Assembly: GCA_014239365.1 (NCBI GenBank) | Contig: JAAZZB010000031.1 | Location: 1-64,000 of the forward strand | DNA length: 64,000 bases | Reading direction: 5' to 3' | Source of the DNA: Verrucomicrobiia bacterium | GTDB taxonomy: Bacteria; Verrucomicrobiota; Verrucomicrobiia; Limisphaerales; UBA1100 | Shown here: one piece after another, positions 52,063 to 60,426 of the stretch | Layout of the letters: the number at the start of each line of letters is the position of its first letter | Numbering within the stretch: position 1 is the first letter of the stretch | Notes under the pieces: generated by a model | Databases searched by the model: none | Told to the model about the DNA's origin: nothing | The model's input: the letters and a program-made list of their open reading frames with translations, nothing else | Position numbers and translations under genes: made by a program

Positions 52063-55000
52063 GTGAAAAAGATTTCAATCATTTTGAGCACGTGTTTGCT
52101 CGTCACGGTTTCGTTAAGAGCCGCGCCGGCGAAGGTTTCGTTTAATCGCGATGTACGGGCGATTCTTTCGGAGAATTGTTATACGTGCCACGGACCGGAT
52201 GCGAAGGCGCGGAAGGCGAAGCTGCGGCTGGATGTGCGCGCGGAGGCGTTGAAGGAACGCAAGGGCGGCGCGTTTGCGATTGTGCCGGGGGATGTGGCGG
52301 AGAGCGAATTGGTGTATCGGATTTTGGCTGACGACGCGGATGAAGTGATGCCGCCGCCGGAATCGAAAATGAAATTGTCGGCGGCGCAAAAGGCGACGCT
52401 CAAACAATGGGTGGCCGAAGGCGCAGATTACGAACCGCACTGGGCGTACGTGCGGCCCAAGCGCGCGGCGTTGCCGCCAGTGAAAAATGCAAAGTGGAGC
52501 CGCAATGCGGTGGATCGGTTCATCCTCGCGGCGCTCGAGCAACGCGGCTGGAAGCCTTCGGTCGAGGCGGACAAATACACAATCATCCGCCGAATTTCGC
52601 TGGATCTCACGGGGTTGCCGCCCACGCCGGCGGAGGTGAAGGTATTTATCGCTGACAAATCGCCCGACGCGTACGGCAAACTCGTCGACCGCCTTTTGGC
52701 CAAGCCAACTTACGGCGAGCATTGGGCGCGGCAGTGGCTTGACCTTGCGCGTTATGCCGACAGCGCGGGTTATGCCGATGATCCGCCGCGCACGATTTGG
52801 GCCTATCGCGATTGGGTCATCCGCGCCATCAATCGCAATCAACCGTTCGACCAATTCACGCGCGACCAACTCGCGGGCGATTTACTTCCCGCGCCCACGC
52901 CCGACCAACTCATCGCCACCGCGTTCCATCGCAACACGCAAACCAACAGCGAAGGCGGCACGGACGACGAGGAGTTTCGCAACGTCGCCGTGGTCGATCG
53001 CGTGAACACCACGATGGCCACGTGGATGGGCACCACCCTCGCCTGCGCCCAATGCCACGATCACAAGTACGATCCGCTGAGCCAAAAAGAATATTTCGAG
53101 ATGTTCGCTATTTTCAATAACTCCCAGGACACCGACAAGCGCAACGAAGCGCCGTTCATTAGTGTCTTCAGTGACGAACAGAAAAAGAAGCGGGCCGAAA
53201 CCGAGGCGCGCGTGGCTGTGCTGGAAAAGGAATTGAACCAGTTGAAGGGCACGGCGTTGGATGGTTTCGAGGCATGGGCCAAGGCGTTTGAGCAACATGT
53301 GCCGGTGAAGCGGTTGCGGATCAAGCGTGAGAAGAGTGTACTCTCCGTGCAGTTGCCGGGCCGGAAACAGAATGCCCTGCAGGTGGCCGGCGTGGATCCG
53401 GCGCGCGTAACGCTGAAGCTGCGGCCGCAAGGCAAGCAGGATTTGAAGGGCCGTTTCGTGCGAATCACCAACGTGGGCAAGGGTGTGTTTCTACATCTGG
53501 GCGAGGTGCAGGTGTTTAGCAACGGCGAAAACATCGCGCCCAAAGGCAAGGCGAAACAGAGCAGCACGGATTTCGGCGGGCCGGCCCACTACGGAAATGA
53601 CGGCAACACCAGCGGCGAGTTTGCCAAGAAGACCGTCACCCACACCGGCCAGGAAAACAACCCGTGGTGGGAGGTGGATCTCGGCAAGGAACTGCCCATC
53701 GAGAAGCTCGCGCTCTGGAACCGGACGGGGGCCGGACTGGCCGAGCGGTTGAAGGTGCACCGCGTGGAGGTGTTGGACGCCAACCGCAAGGTGGTGTGGA
53801 AACAGGAATCCAATAAGGTCTTCAAAGTCAACGTGGACTACGCGCTCGACGGCGCACGGCTGTTGCCCTTCGTGCCGGTGCCCAACACCTTTGTGCCGGG
53901 CTTACTGCAGTTCCCGACGCCGTTTACAGCGAATGACGGCGATGTGGTGGAGGTGATTGTCAAGGACCTCAAGGCCACGGAAGACGTGATCATTTCCATC
54001 GTGGCCGGTGCCACGCCGAAGCTGGACGCGCCGTTGCCCAAGGACGTGCACGGCCTCCTCAGTACCCCGCCGGCCAAGCGCAATGACGGGCAGGTGAAGC
54101 GGCTCAAGGATTATTACGCCGCCAACAACCCCAAGACACTCGCCAAGGCGAAAGAGCTGGACGCGGCCAAGAAACAACTCGCCAGCATGAAAGGCACGAC
54201 GAGTGTGCCGGTGATGCGCGAAATGGCGAAGGGGCGCGTGACGCATATTCAAGCGCGCGGAAATTATCAGGTGAAAGAAGGGCGCGTGACCGAGGGCGTG
54301 CCGGCGGTGTTTGCGGTGCCACCGGTTGACAAAAAAATCAACCGCCTCACGCTGTCGAAATGGCTGATGGACGAGCGGAATCCGCTGACCGCCCGTGTGA
54401 TTGCCAATCGTTATTGGGAATCGATTTTCGGCTCCGGCATCGTGCGCACGAGCGAGGAATTCGGCTCGCAAGGCGAACTGCCCACGCATCCGGAATTGCT
54501 CGATTGGCTGGCCACGGAATTAGTGCGGCTCAGATGGGACACCAAAGCGTTTGTAAAACTACTTGTCACCAGCGCCGCGTATCGGCAATCCGCCCGCACC
54601 ACGCCCGCGCATATTGAAAACGATCCCGCCAATCGTTTTTACGCGCGCGGCCCGCGGCTGCGGTTATCCGCCGAAATGATTCGCGACCAAGCGCTTGCGG
54701 TGAGCGGATTGCTCAGTGCCAAAATGTACGGCGCGCCGGTGAAGCCGTACCAACCCAACCTCGGCGTCAAAGCCGCCTTCGGCAGCGGCATCGACTGGAA
54801 GACCAGCGCGGGCGAGGACAAATATCGGCGCGGTTTGTACACGAACTGGCGTCGCACCAATCCGTATCCCTCAATGGCCGCCTTCGATGCGCCGAACCGC
54901 AACGTCTGCACCGTGCGCCGCGTGCCAACCAACACGCCGCTGCAAGCGCTCGTGACGATGAACGATCCCGTGTACGTCGAAGCCGCGCAGGCGCTTGCCC

Positions 55001-55281
55001 GTCGGATGGTGAAGGAGGGCGGCGCCACGCCGCACGAACGCGTTTCGTTTGGGCTGAAAATTTGCCTAAGCCGCGAGCCCAAGCGCGCGGAGGTTGCGCG
55101 GCTTGTCATGCTTTACACCGTGTTGCTCGCCGATTACCAAAAAGATCCCGCCGCCGCCAAGCTGATGGCCACCGATCCACTCGGGCCGTTGCCCGCCGGA
55201 ATGAAGCCGGAAGAACTCGCCGCGTGGACGATCGTGGGCAATGTGATTTTGAATTTGGATGAGATGTTTATGAAACGTTAA
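52063..55281 (+). CDS. PSD1 cytochrome c/DUF1549/DUF1553 protein with a discoidin-type insert
   Basis: This 1072-residue protein has a signal peptide (KKISIILSTCLLVTVSLRAAP; GTG start 52063). Its cytochrome domain is ILSENCYTCHGPDAKAR (C-x-x-C-H) with EVMPPPESKMKL. DUF1549 has the second heme site CAQCHDHKYDPLS. A long central region (about 405-690) is not in the first copy: a coiled stretch and an F5/8 type C (discoidin) domain with RFVRITNVGKGVFLHLGEVQVFS and NNPWWEVDLGKELPIEKLALW. DUF1553 (LTARVIANRYWESIFGSGIV) ends it. Discoidin domains bind carbohydrates, which supports a role on polysaccharides. Its DUF1501 partner begins 104 bases downstream, after a palindrome. Confidence 0.92.
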   Translation: MKKISIILSTCLLVTVSLRAAPAKVSFNRDVRAILSENCYTCHGPDAKARKAKLRLDVRAEALKERKGGAFAIVPGDVAESELVYRILADDADEVMPPPESKMKLSAAQKATLKQWVAEGADYEPHWAYVRPKRAALPPVKNAKWSRNAVDRFILAALEQRGWKPSVEADKYTIIRRISLDLTGLPPTPAEVKVFIADKSPDAYGKLVDRLLAKPTYGEHWARQWLDLARYADSAGYADDPPRTIWAYRDWVIRAINRNQPFDQFTRDQLAGDLLPAPTPDQLIATAFHRNTQTNSEGGTDDEEFRNVAVVDRVNTTMATWMGTTLACAQCHDHKYDPLSQKEYFEMFAIFNNSQDTDKRNEAPFISVFSDEQKKKRAETEARVAVLEKELNQLKGTALDGFEAWAKAFEQHVPVKRLRIKREKSVLSVQLPGRKQNALQVAGVDPARVTLKLRPQGKQDLKGRFVRITNVGKGVFLHLGEVQVFSNGENIAPKGKAKQSSTDFGGPAHYGNDGNTSGEFAKKTVTHTGQENNPWWEVDLGKELPIEKLALWNRTGAGLAERLKVHRVEVLDANRKVVWKQESNKVFKVNVDYALDGARLLPFVPVPNTFVPGLLQFPTPFTANDGDVVEVIVKDLKATEDVIISIVAGATPKLDAPLPKDVHGLLSTPPAKRNDGQVKRLKDYYAANNPKTLAKAKELDAAKKQLASMKGTTSVPVMREMAKGRVTHIQARGNYQVKEGRVTEGVPAVFAVPPVDKKINRLTLSKWLMDERNPLTARVIANRYWESIFGSGIVRTSEEFGSQGELPTHPELLDWLATELVRLRWDTKAFVKLLVTSAAYRQSARTTPAHIENDPANRFYARGPRLRLSAEMIRDQALAVSGLLSAKMYGAPVKPYQPNLGVKAAFGSGIDWKTSAGEDKYRRGLYTNWRRTNPYPSMAAFDAPNRNVCTVRRVPTNTPLQALVTMNDPVYVEAAQALARRMVKEGGATPHERVSFGLKICLSREPKRAEVARLVMLYTVLLADYQKDPAAAKLMATDPLGPLPAGMKPEELAAWTIVGNVILNLDEMFMKR

Positions 55282-55282
55282 T

Positions 55283-55345
55283 GTGCTGCCGGCATCTTGC
55301 CGGCAGGTCGAGCGCTTCCTTCTGCCGGCAAGATGCCGGCAGCAC
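55283..55345. repeat. Family 6 inverted repeat (GTGCTGCCGGCA...TGCCGGCAGCAC)
   Basis: Arms of about 24 bp: GTGCTGCCGGCATCTTGCCGG... and its complement, around a short spacer. Each arm holds the smaller palindrome TGCCGGCA twice. It lies between the PSD1 gene stop and the DUF1501 start. Confidence 0.88.
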
Positions 55346-55385
55346 TTGGGGCCGACTGATGAATTTGAAAAACTAAAACCACCCG

Positions 55386-56843
55386 ATGAACTTACAACAC
55401 GAACAACTGCAACACCGCACGCGGCGGCAATTTTTGGGCGAGGCTGGAATGGGCTTGGGCGCGGCGGCGTTTGCGGCGTTGATGAATGGCGGCACCGCGC
55501 GGGCTGATGTGGCGTTCGATCCTTCGCAGCCGTTGCGGGCGCGCAAGCCGCATTTTGCGCCTAAGGCGAAGAGTGTGATTTATTTGCACATGACCGGTTC
55601 GCCGCCGGAGCTGGATTTGTTTGATTACAAACCGGAACTGGTGAAGCGCGATGGGCAGGATTGTCCCGATGAATTTTTGAAAGGGCGGCGCTTTGCCTTC
55701 ACCTCGGGCGTGCCGAAGCTGATGGGCACGCCGCACAAATTCGCGCAGCACGGCCAAAGCGGCGCGTGGCTGAGCGACGCGCTGCCGGAGTTGGCCAAAC
55801 AAGCGGACGACATCGCGTTCATCAAATCGATGACGACGGATCAATTTAATCACGCGCCGGCAGAGTTGCTGCTGTACACCGGCAGCCCGCGCGAAGGGCG
55901 GCCGAGCATGGGATCGTGGGTGACGTACGGACTGGGCAGCGAAAACCAAAATTTGCCCGGCTTTGTGGCGTTGATTTCCAGCGGCGTGCAGCCCAATGGC
56001 GGCAAGAATTCTTTCGGCAGCGGATTTTTGCCGAGCGTGTTTCAGGGCGTGCAATGCCGATCGAAGGGCGATCCGGTTTTGTACGTTTCCAATCCCAAAG
56101 GCATGAGCCGCGAGCTACGCCGCAAGAGCCTCGATGCGCTCAATGATTTGAATCGCATTCAAGCCGCGGAACTCGGCAACCCCGAAACGCTCACGCGCAT
56201 CGCGCAGTACGAGATGGCGTTTCGCATGCAGGCGAGCGTGCCGGAGGTGATGGATATTTCCAAGGAACCCAAGCACATCCTCGATGCCTACGACGCCAAG
56301 CCCGGCGCGGGCAGTTTGGCCAACAACATTTTGCTCGCGCGGCGGCTCGTAGAAAAAGGCGTGCGCTTTGTGCACCTCTTCGATTGGGGCTGGGATTTCC
56401 ACGGCACCGGCGCGGCCACCGGCCTCGGCGGCGGCTTGCGCAATAAATGCAAGACGATGGATAAACCCGTGGCCGCGCTCATCCGCGATCTCAAACAGCG
56501 CGGGCTCCTCGACGAAACGCTCATCGTGTGGGGCGGGGAATTCGGTCGCACGCCATTCCGCGAAGGTCGCACGTCAAAAAGCAAAGTGCTCGGGCGCGAT
56601 CATTATCCGGATGTGTACACGCAATGGATGGCCGGCGGCGGCGTGAAAGGCGGCATCACCCACGGCGCCAGCGACGAGCTCGGTTTCAAAATCGCAGAAG
56701 ACAAAGTGCACGTCCACGACCTCCAAGCCACTATCCTCAACCAACTCGGTTTCGACCACGAACGATTATTCTACCGATTCCAAGGCCGCAAATATCGGTT
56801 GACCGATGTGCACGGGAAAGTGGTGAAGGGCGTGCTCGCTTGA
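55386..56843 (+). CDS. DUF1501 Tat-exported protein, second copy
   Basis: This 485-residue protein has a Tat-type signal with RRQFLGEAGMGLGAAAFAALM and DUF1501 blocks HFAPKAKSVIYLHMTGSPPELDLFDYKPEL, QSGAWLSDALPELAKQADDIAFIKSM, WGGEFGRTPF and DHYPDVYTQWMAGGGVKGG, in pieces. It ends FQGRKYRLTDVHGKVVKGVLA, the same as the first copy except for a few residues. It partners the discoidin-containing PSD1 protein. The repeat upstream separates it from that gene. Confidence 0.9.
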   Translation: MNLQHEQLQHRTRRQFLGEAGMGLGAAAFAALMNGGTARADVAFDPSQPLRARKPHFAPKAKSVIYLHMTGSPPELDLFDYKPELVKRDGQDCPDEFLKGRRFAFTSGVPKLMGTPHKFAQHGQSGAWLSDALPELAKQADDIAFIKSMTTDQFNHAPAELLLYTGSPREGRPSMGSWVTYGLGSENQNLPGFVALISSGVQPNGGKNSFGSGFLPSVFQGVQCRSKGDPVLYVSNPKGMSRELRRKSLDALNDLNRIQAAELGNPETLTRIAQYEMAFRMQASVPEVMDISKEPKHILDAYDAKPGAGSLANNILLARRLVEKGVRFVHLFDWGWDFHGTGAATGLGGGLRNKCKTMDKPVAALIRDLKQRGLLDETLIVWGGEFGRTPFREGRTSKSKVLGRDHYPDVYTQWMAGGGVKGGITHGASDELGFKIAEDKVHVHDLQATILNQLGFDHERLFYRFQGRKYRLTDVHGKVVKGVLA

Positions 56844-56847
56844 TTAG

Positions 56848-57384
56848 ATGAACACGCGCCGACATTTTCTGCAAACAAGTGCAGGGATGGGGGCAATTGT
56901 CCTGATTTTGATTCTTTCATCCTGCAGGGACACGTCATCACCCGAATACAAAGCCGGCGAGAAAACTCGGCAAACATTCATCGATCGTGCCAAGAGCCTT
57001 GCTCCCAAGAAACACACTGAAAAGATCGACGAGAATTATTTCACGGATTATGGGGCCTGGGATTACTATCGGTTCCCTTTGGTTTACCCATACCAAATAT
57101 CGATGGTCGATGGAACCAGAGATGGGGGGATTACAACATACAATCCGAAAGAAAACGTTTCATATCATATAGTAGCAGAAATTTCACAGTGTGCTTTCGA
57201 TGCACGATTCTTGGTTGGCAAAAACGATGACGGTTGGTTCGTGTTTGAATTCGAAAACAAAAAAACACAACCATTTGATTCTAAAGAAGAAGCAATTGCC
57301 GAAGCAGTGAAGCAAGGATTTGATTCGAAACTTGAAGTAATGAGTATTGATGAGCAGTACCGCAGTTTCTCAAATGACAGATGA
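56848..57384 (+). CDS. Small exported lipoprotein of unknown function
   Basis: This 178-residue protein has an N-terminus that mixes a Tat-like start (NTRRHFLQTSAGMGA) with a lipobox (ILILSSC, Cys about 26). The mature part has YGAWDYYRFPLVYPYQISMVDG, TYNPKENVSYHIVAEISQCAFDARFLVGK and DGWFVFEFENKKT, in blocks. The gene is visibly AT-richer than both neighbours, suggesting a different origin. The next gene starts with nearly the same MNTRRHFL, so a recombined or duplicated start is possible. I do not recognise the family. Confidence 0.7.
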   Translation: MNTRRHFLQTSAGMGAIVLILILSSCRDTSSPEYKAGEKTRQTFIDRAKSLAPKKHTEKIDENYFTDYGAWDYYRFPLVYPYQISMVDGTRDGGITTYNPKENVSYHIVAEISQCAFDARFLVGKNDDGWFVFEFENKKTQPFDSKEEAIAEAVKQGFDSKLEVMSIDEQYRSFSNDR

Positions 57385-57403
57385 AATTCAATTGCATTTT
57401 CTA

Positions 57404-58756
57404 ATGAACACAAGGCGGCATTTTCTGAAAACCGGCTCCGCGCTGGCTGCGGGTTTTGGCGGGCTACATCTGCTCACGCAATCAGCTGCGGCCCGGACTG
57501 TGAAGGGCTACGGACCGTTGCAGGCGGATCCGAAAAAAATTCTCGATTTGCCGAAGGGGTTTTTGTACCGCGTGATTTCCAAGGCGGGCGCGCGGATGGC
57601 CGATGGTTTGCGAGTTCCCGGCGCGGCGGACGGGATGGCGGCGTTCCCGGGTGAGAATGGGTTGACGGTGTTGGTGCGAAATCACGAATTGAATCCGGCG
57701 ATCACCGGCTCGGGCGGGGCGTTTGGCGAAAGTAACAAAAATCTTACGGATAAAATTCGCGCGAAAATGTACGACGCCGGCGGGCGTCACAAGGGCAAAC
57801 AAGTGCCACCCAGCCTCGGCGGCACGACGACGGTGGTGTACGACACGAAGCGCGGGCGAACGGTGCGGGAGTTTCTCAGCCTTGCGGGCACGGTGCGCAA
57901 TTGCGCGGGCGGGCCCACGCCGTGGAATAGCTGGATCACTTGCGAGGAAACGGCAGATCGCGCGGGCGGCACGTTGATGCGCGATCACGGTTATAATTTT
58001 GAAGTGCCGGCCACCACGCAACCGCGCCTTGCGCAAGCGGTGGCGCTCAAGGCGATGGGACGTTTCCGGCACGAGGCGGTGGCGGTGGATCCCAAGACGG
58101 GCATCGTTTATCAAACGGAAGATTTGGGTGACAGCGCGATTTATCGCTTCATCCCCAAGTCGCCCGGCAAGCTCGCCGCAGGCGGAAAGTTGCAGGCGTT
58201 GGTGGTGCGCGATTCGTTCGCTTTGGACACTCGAAACTGGAAGGAGCAATTCGTGCGCATCGGCGCGAAGCATTTCACCAAGTGGGTGGATCTTGATGAA
58301 GTGGAGTCGCCCAAAAACAATTTGCGGCTGCAAGCGCAGTCCAAGGGCGCAGCAAAATTCGCGCGTGGCGAAGGGATGTGGTGGGCGGATGGCAGCGTGT
58401 ATTTTGCCTGCACCAATGGCGGCAAAAAACAACACGGCCAAATTTGGAAACACACGCCGGCCACAAACACACTGGAACTTTTTGCGGAGCCGAATGATCC
58501 CGCGATCATCGACCGCGCGGACAATCTCACGGTCGCGCCGTGGGGCGATCTCGTGCTGTGCGAAGACGGCCCCGGCGAGCAGTTTCTTTCCGGCATCACA
58601 CCGAAGGGTGGCTTTTACAAAATCGGACGCAACGCCGTGAGCAACAGTGAATTTGCCGGCGCCACTTTCTCGCCCGACGGCACGACGCTCTTCGTGAACA
58701 TCCAGCGCCAGGGATTGACCCTCGCCATCACCGGCCCGTGGCGGCGGACAGGATGA
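57404..58756 (+). CDS. PhoX-like (DUF839) Tat-exported phosphatase-type protein
   Basis: This 450-residue protein has a Tat signal (NTRRHFLKTGSALAAGFGG). The DUF839/PhoX propeller follows: DLPKGFLYRVISKAGARMADGLRVPGAADGMAAF, VLVRNHELNP, GGTTTVVYDTKRGRTVREF, NCAGGPTPWNSWITCEET, RHEAVAVDPKTGIVYQTED and APWGDLVLCEDGPGEQ, in short blocks. PhoX enzymes are calcium/iron-dependent periplasmic alkaline phosphatases. The N-C-A-G-G-P-T-P-W-x-S-W and E-T motifs are present, so activity is plausible. ATG 57404 is chosen for the Tat signal. Confidence 0.87.
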   Translation: MNTRRHFLKTGSALAAGFGGLHLLTQSAAARTVKGYGPLQADPKKILDLPKGFLYRVISKAGARMADGLRVPGAADGMAAFPGENGLTVLVRNHELNPAITGSGGAFGESNKNLTDKIRAKMYDAGGRHKGKQVPPSLGGTTTVVYDTKRGRTVREFLSLAGTVRNCAGGPTPWNSWITCEETADRAGGTLMRDHGYNFEVPATTQPRLAQAVALKAMGRFRHEAVAVDPKTGIVYQTEDLGDSAIYRFIPKSPGKLAAGGKLQALVVRDSFALDTRNWKEQFVRIGAKHFTKWVDLDEVESPKNNLRLQAQSKGAAKFARGEGMWWADGSVYFACTNGGKKQHGQIWKHTPATNTLELFAEPNDPAIIDRADNLTVAPWGDLVLCEDGPGEQFLSGITPKGGFYKIGRNAVSNSEFAGATFSPDGTTLFVNIQRQGLTLAITGPWRRTG

Positions 58757-58768
58757 GCAGGTTTATTT

Positions 58769-58806
58769 GAACACAGATGTTTAATTTCTCATTTCCATCC
58801 GTGTTC
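58769..58806. terminator. Inverted repeat between convergent genes
   Basis: GAACACAGATG (58769-58779) pairs with CATCCGTGTTC (58796-58806) with one mismatch. It lies between the PhoX-like gene and the convergent pseudopilin gene and overlaps the latter's stop. It could terminate both and uses words similar to other repeats here. Confidence 0.55.
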
Positions 58807-59551
58807 AATAACGATCCCATAAATTTTCCGAATGTCGCAACGGCAAACCGTAGCCGAGTTGGGCGGGCGTAAGCGTCTCGGCGTGGCCATCTACAAAAGC
58901 ACTGTTCGCGCGGCCGTGGTGGCGCGGCATTAGGCGGGCGGGGGCGAAGTGCCAAAGCGGATCAAGGGGCGTACGAAGGGTCCAACAGCCGCGCGGGCGG
59001 GTGGCGTCCTCCTGCCATTCGTTGAGAGGGCGGTTCATCGTAGCGCGCGTCACGAATGCGGCGTCGGCAAACAGAACGGTTTGCGAGGGCCGCTGAATTT
59101 CCGCCCGATGCGTAGCGTAGGTTTCGGATTGCACGAGGAAGGCGCCCGTTACTTGCAGATTCATTCCATAGCCAATGCCGCGCCCGGAATCACAGTGCAT
59201 ACAGGGGCAAACAAAAATGCGATCATCACCCACGTAAGTTCGCAGGAGATCGGGCCAGAAAGTCATGTTCGCCGTAGGCACCAGCGCGCCATTGTGCGGC
59301 GGCCGCCACACGGCGTGCGGCACAAGTTGGTCGTCGTGATCGCCGGAATAAATCGTGTGCGCGATGCCGAGGTTGCGGGTGTTGTTGAGGCACTGCAGTT
59401 CCCGCGCCTTGTCGCGCACCTTCACAAAGGCCGGGCCCATCATCGAGAGCATCATGGCCATGAGCGCAAAGATCACCAGCAACTCAATAAGCGTAAACGC
59501 CCGGGTGCCCCCTTGGCCCCTACGGACTTTGGCAAGCCGGTCCGTGTTCAT
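58805..59551 (-). CDS. Prepilin-type N-terminal cleavage protein
   Basis: This 248-residue protein has a basic leader and the prepilin signal [22 protein letters not shown], followed by KVRDKARELQCLNNTRNLGIAHTIY, in blocks. The C-terminal part has the H-x9-DG-like motif RHHGRANSAFVDGHAETLTP that marks these families. It resembles the H-X9-DG proteins of Verrucomicrobia. ATG 59551 gives the proper leader; the frame is open further upstream. It is divergent from the DUF4230-like gene. Confidence 0.88.
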   Translation of the reverse strand: MNTDRLAKVRRGQGGTRAFTLIELLVIFALMAMMLSMMGPAFVKVRDKARELQCLNNTRNLGIAHTIYSGDHDDQLVPHAVWRPPHNGALVPTANMTFWPDLLRTYVGDDRIFVCPCMHCDSGRGIGYGMNLQVTGAFLVQSETYATHRAEIQRPSQTVLFADAAFVTRATMNRPLNEWQEDATRPRGCWTLRTPLDPLWHFAPARLMPRHHGRANSAFVDGHAETLTPAQLGYGLPLRHSENLWDRY

Positions 59552-59628
59552 AGTTAAACAGACGTGCAACGGACAACGCTGGTTACTGCAGGCTCGCCAA
59601 TCGGGCGGCTGGATGTTATATTGATGGC

Positions 59629-60426
59629 ATGGAAACAAATGAAACGCCGCAGGAAAATTCCAGCAACTTCAGCGAATGGCGATGGCCGATTGTGATTCTG
59701 GCGTTGGCACTGATCGCATTGGGGGCGTATCTCAAGTCGCTCAACACCGCCAAGGAAACAACGGTGGCTGCTGTTGAGAAAACGGTGGACGCGGTGAAGG
59801 AAGGCCTTCGCGAAGTGTCGGATATCGCGGCGCGTTTTCAACAAACGCAAATCACGCACACGTTTGAGGAATCCATTCCCGAGGTGAAAGGCACCGGCGA
59901 AGGCAACCTCGAACTAGCCACAATGAAATTCACCGAAACCCTGCGGCGCACGAGCAAGCGCACGGTGCTTTGGAGGCAAATCAGCCTCGGCACCACCGTC
60001 ACGGAAATCAAAGTGCCCGCCACCTTCCGCTATCATTTGCGGCTGAGCGATCCGTGGAAGCTCGAGGTGCACGGGCAACAATGCGTGGTGATTGCCCCGC
60101 GCATACGCGCCTCGTTGCCAGTAGCCATCCACACCGACCGAATGTCAAAACGCTCCGAACAAGGCTGGGCCCGCTGGAATGCTGAAGCACAAATGACCTC
60201 GCTCGAACGCAGCCTCACCCCGCGCCTCAACGGCTACGCGCAACAGGAAAACCACCTTCGCCAAGTACGCGAAACCGCTCGCGGCACGGTGGCCACTTTT
60301 GTAAAAGAATGGCTGCTCAAAGAAGACCACTGGCGCACCAACCGCTTCCGATCCATCCGCGTCATCTTCGCCGATGAAGCGGCTGCCCATCGAGCGCTGC
60401 TGAATCCAACGCTGGAACTAAACTGA
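59629..60426 (+). CDS. Membrane-anchored protein, possibly DUF4230
   Basis: This 265-residue protein has one N-terminal membrane helix (WPIVILALALIALGAYL, about 19-35), then a helical linker (TVAAVEKTVDAVKEGLREV) and a mixed region with LELATMKFTETLRRTSKRTVLW, TEIKVPATFRYHLRLSD and IAPRIRASLPVAIHT, in blocks. The order strand-lipid-like linker-strand pairs resembles DUF4230 proteins, but this is a moderate guess. Its last 65 bases overlap the 3' end of the convergent GntP gene. Confidence 0.68.
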   Translation: METNETPQENSSNFSEWRWPIVILALALIALGAYLKSLNTAKETTVAAVEKTVDAVKEGLREVSDIAARFQQTQITHTFEESIPEVKGTGEGNLELATMKFTETLRRTSKRTVLWRQISLGTTVTEIKVPATFRYHLRLSDPWKLEVHGQQCVVIAPRIRASLPVAIHTDRMSKRSEQGWARWNAEAQMTSLERSLTPRLNGYAQQENHLRQVRETARGTVATFVKEWLLKEDHWRTNRFRSIRVIFADEAAAHRALLNPTLELN

